A stretch of 18,739 nt of DNA from Phoronis ovalis (lineage: Eukaryota > Phoronida > Phoronidae): assembly GCA_028565635.1 (NCBI GenBank), contig JAOXYB010017386.1, positions 1-18,739 of the forward strand, in the 5' to 3' direction. The position numbers were made by a program, and so were the translations under genes. How positions within the stretch are numbered: position 1 is the first letter of the stretch; the number at the start of each line of letters is the position of its first letter. The notes under the pieces were generated by a model. It saw only the letters and a list, made by a program, of their open reading frames with translations. It was not told where the DNA came from and searched no databases. Shown here in pieces: positions 18,663 to 18,739 of this stretch.

Positions 18663-18739
<77 letters not shown>
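18662..18739 (+). repeat. (GA)n microsatellite at the window edge
   Basis: AG dinucleotides from about 18662 to the last base, with one A insertion (GAAAG) near 18681. The true length is unknown because the window stops inside it. Confidence 0.98.

Noticed and set aside
1-18739. tRNA, rRNA, CRISPR or bacterial operon features
   Set aside because: No tRNA box B motif or rRNA core was seen, and the gene structure is plainly eukaryotic.

Overview
This is an AT-rich animal nuclear genome window: genes split into short exons by GT-AG introns, long A/T-rich spacers, simple and tandem repeats, and several small foldback or inverted-repeat elements. Codon content, gene families and repeat style (for instance a GGGGGGTACTC-type degenerate repeat) suggest a marine invertebrate, possibly a deuterostome such as a hemichordate. 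The sequence alone does not fix the species.

Left part (1-7,200). Mostly non-coding. It holds one plausible terminal exon of a plus-strand gene at the extreme left (82-204), a weak minus-strand exon candidate (5118-5226), a scatter of GGTATAGAGG-type repeats (629-889), an 18-bp minisatellite (2962-3028), a 139-bp foldback with a 43-nt loop (4166-4304), and an almost perfect 36-bp hairpin (5623-5700).

Centre (7,474-14,111, plus strand). A 12-exon gene was reconstructed by hand. All exon phases agree and give 577 residues. The protein has two FYVE zinc fingers followed by helical segments that resemble the rabenosyn-5 / yeast Pep7 (Vac1) family, a PI3P- and Rab-dependent endosomal tether. Two FYVE fingers is the fungal Pep7 layout; vertebrate rabenosyn-5 has one. 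A broken half zinc finger lies just upstream, where this family carries its N-terminal C2H2 finger. The second intron holds three tandem copies of a ~180-bp unit.

Right part (15,891-18,381, minus strand). The last five exons of an alpha/beta hydrolase of the hormone-sensitive-lipase / arylacetamide-deacetylase family, converging on the FYVE gene. The nucleophile motif GDSAGG, the acid DPLRDEG and a catalytic His are all present; the 5' exons with the oxyanion HGG motif must lie beyond the window. The last exon adds a C-terminal hydrophobic segment, unusual for the family. Its last intron carries a MITE-like element with a CTCF-like motif. The window ends inside a (GA)n microsatellite.

The two genes are unrelated in function as far as can be seen (endosomal trafficking versus ester hydrolysis) and share only a convergent 3' spacer.
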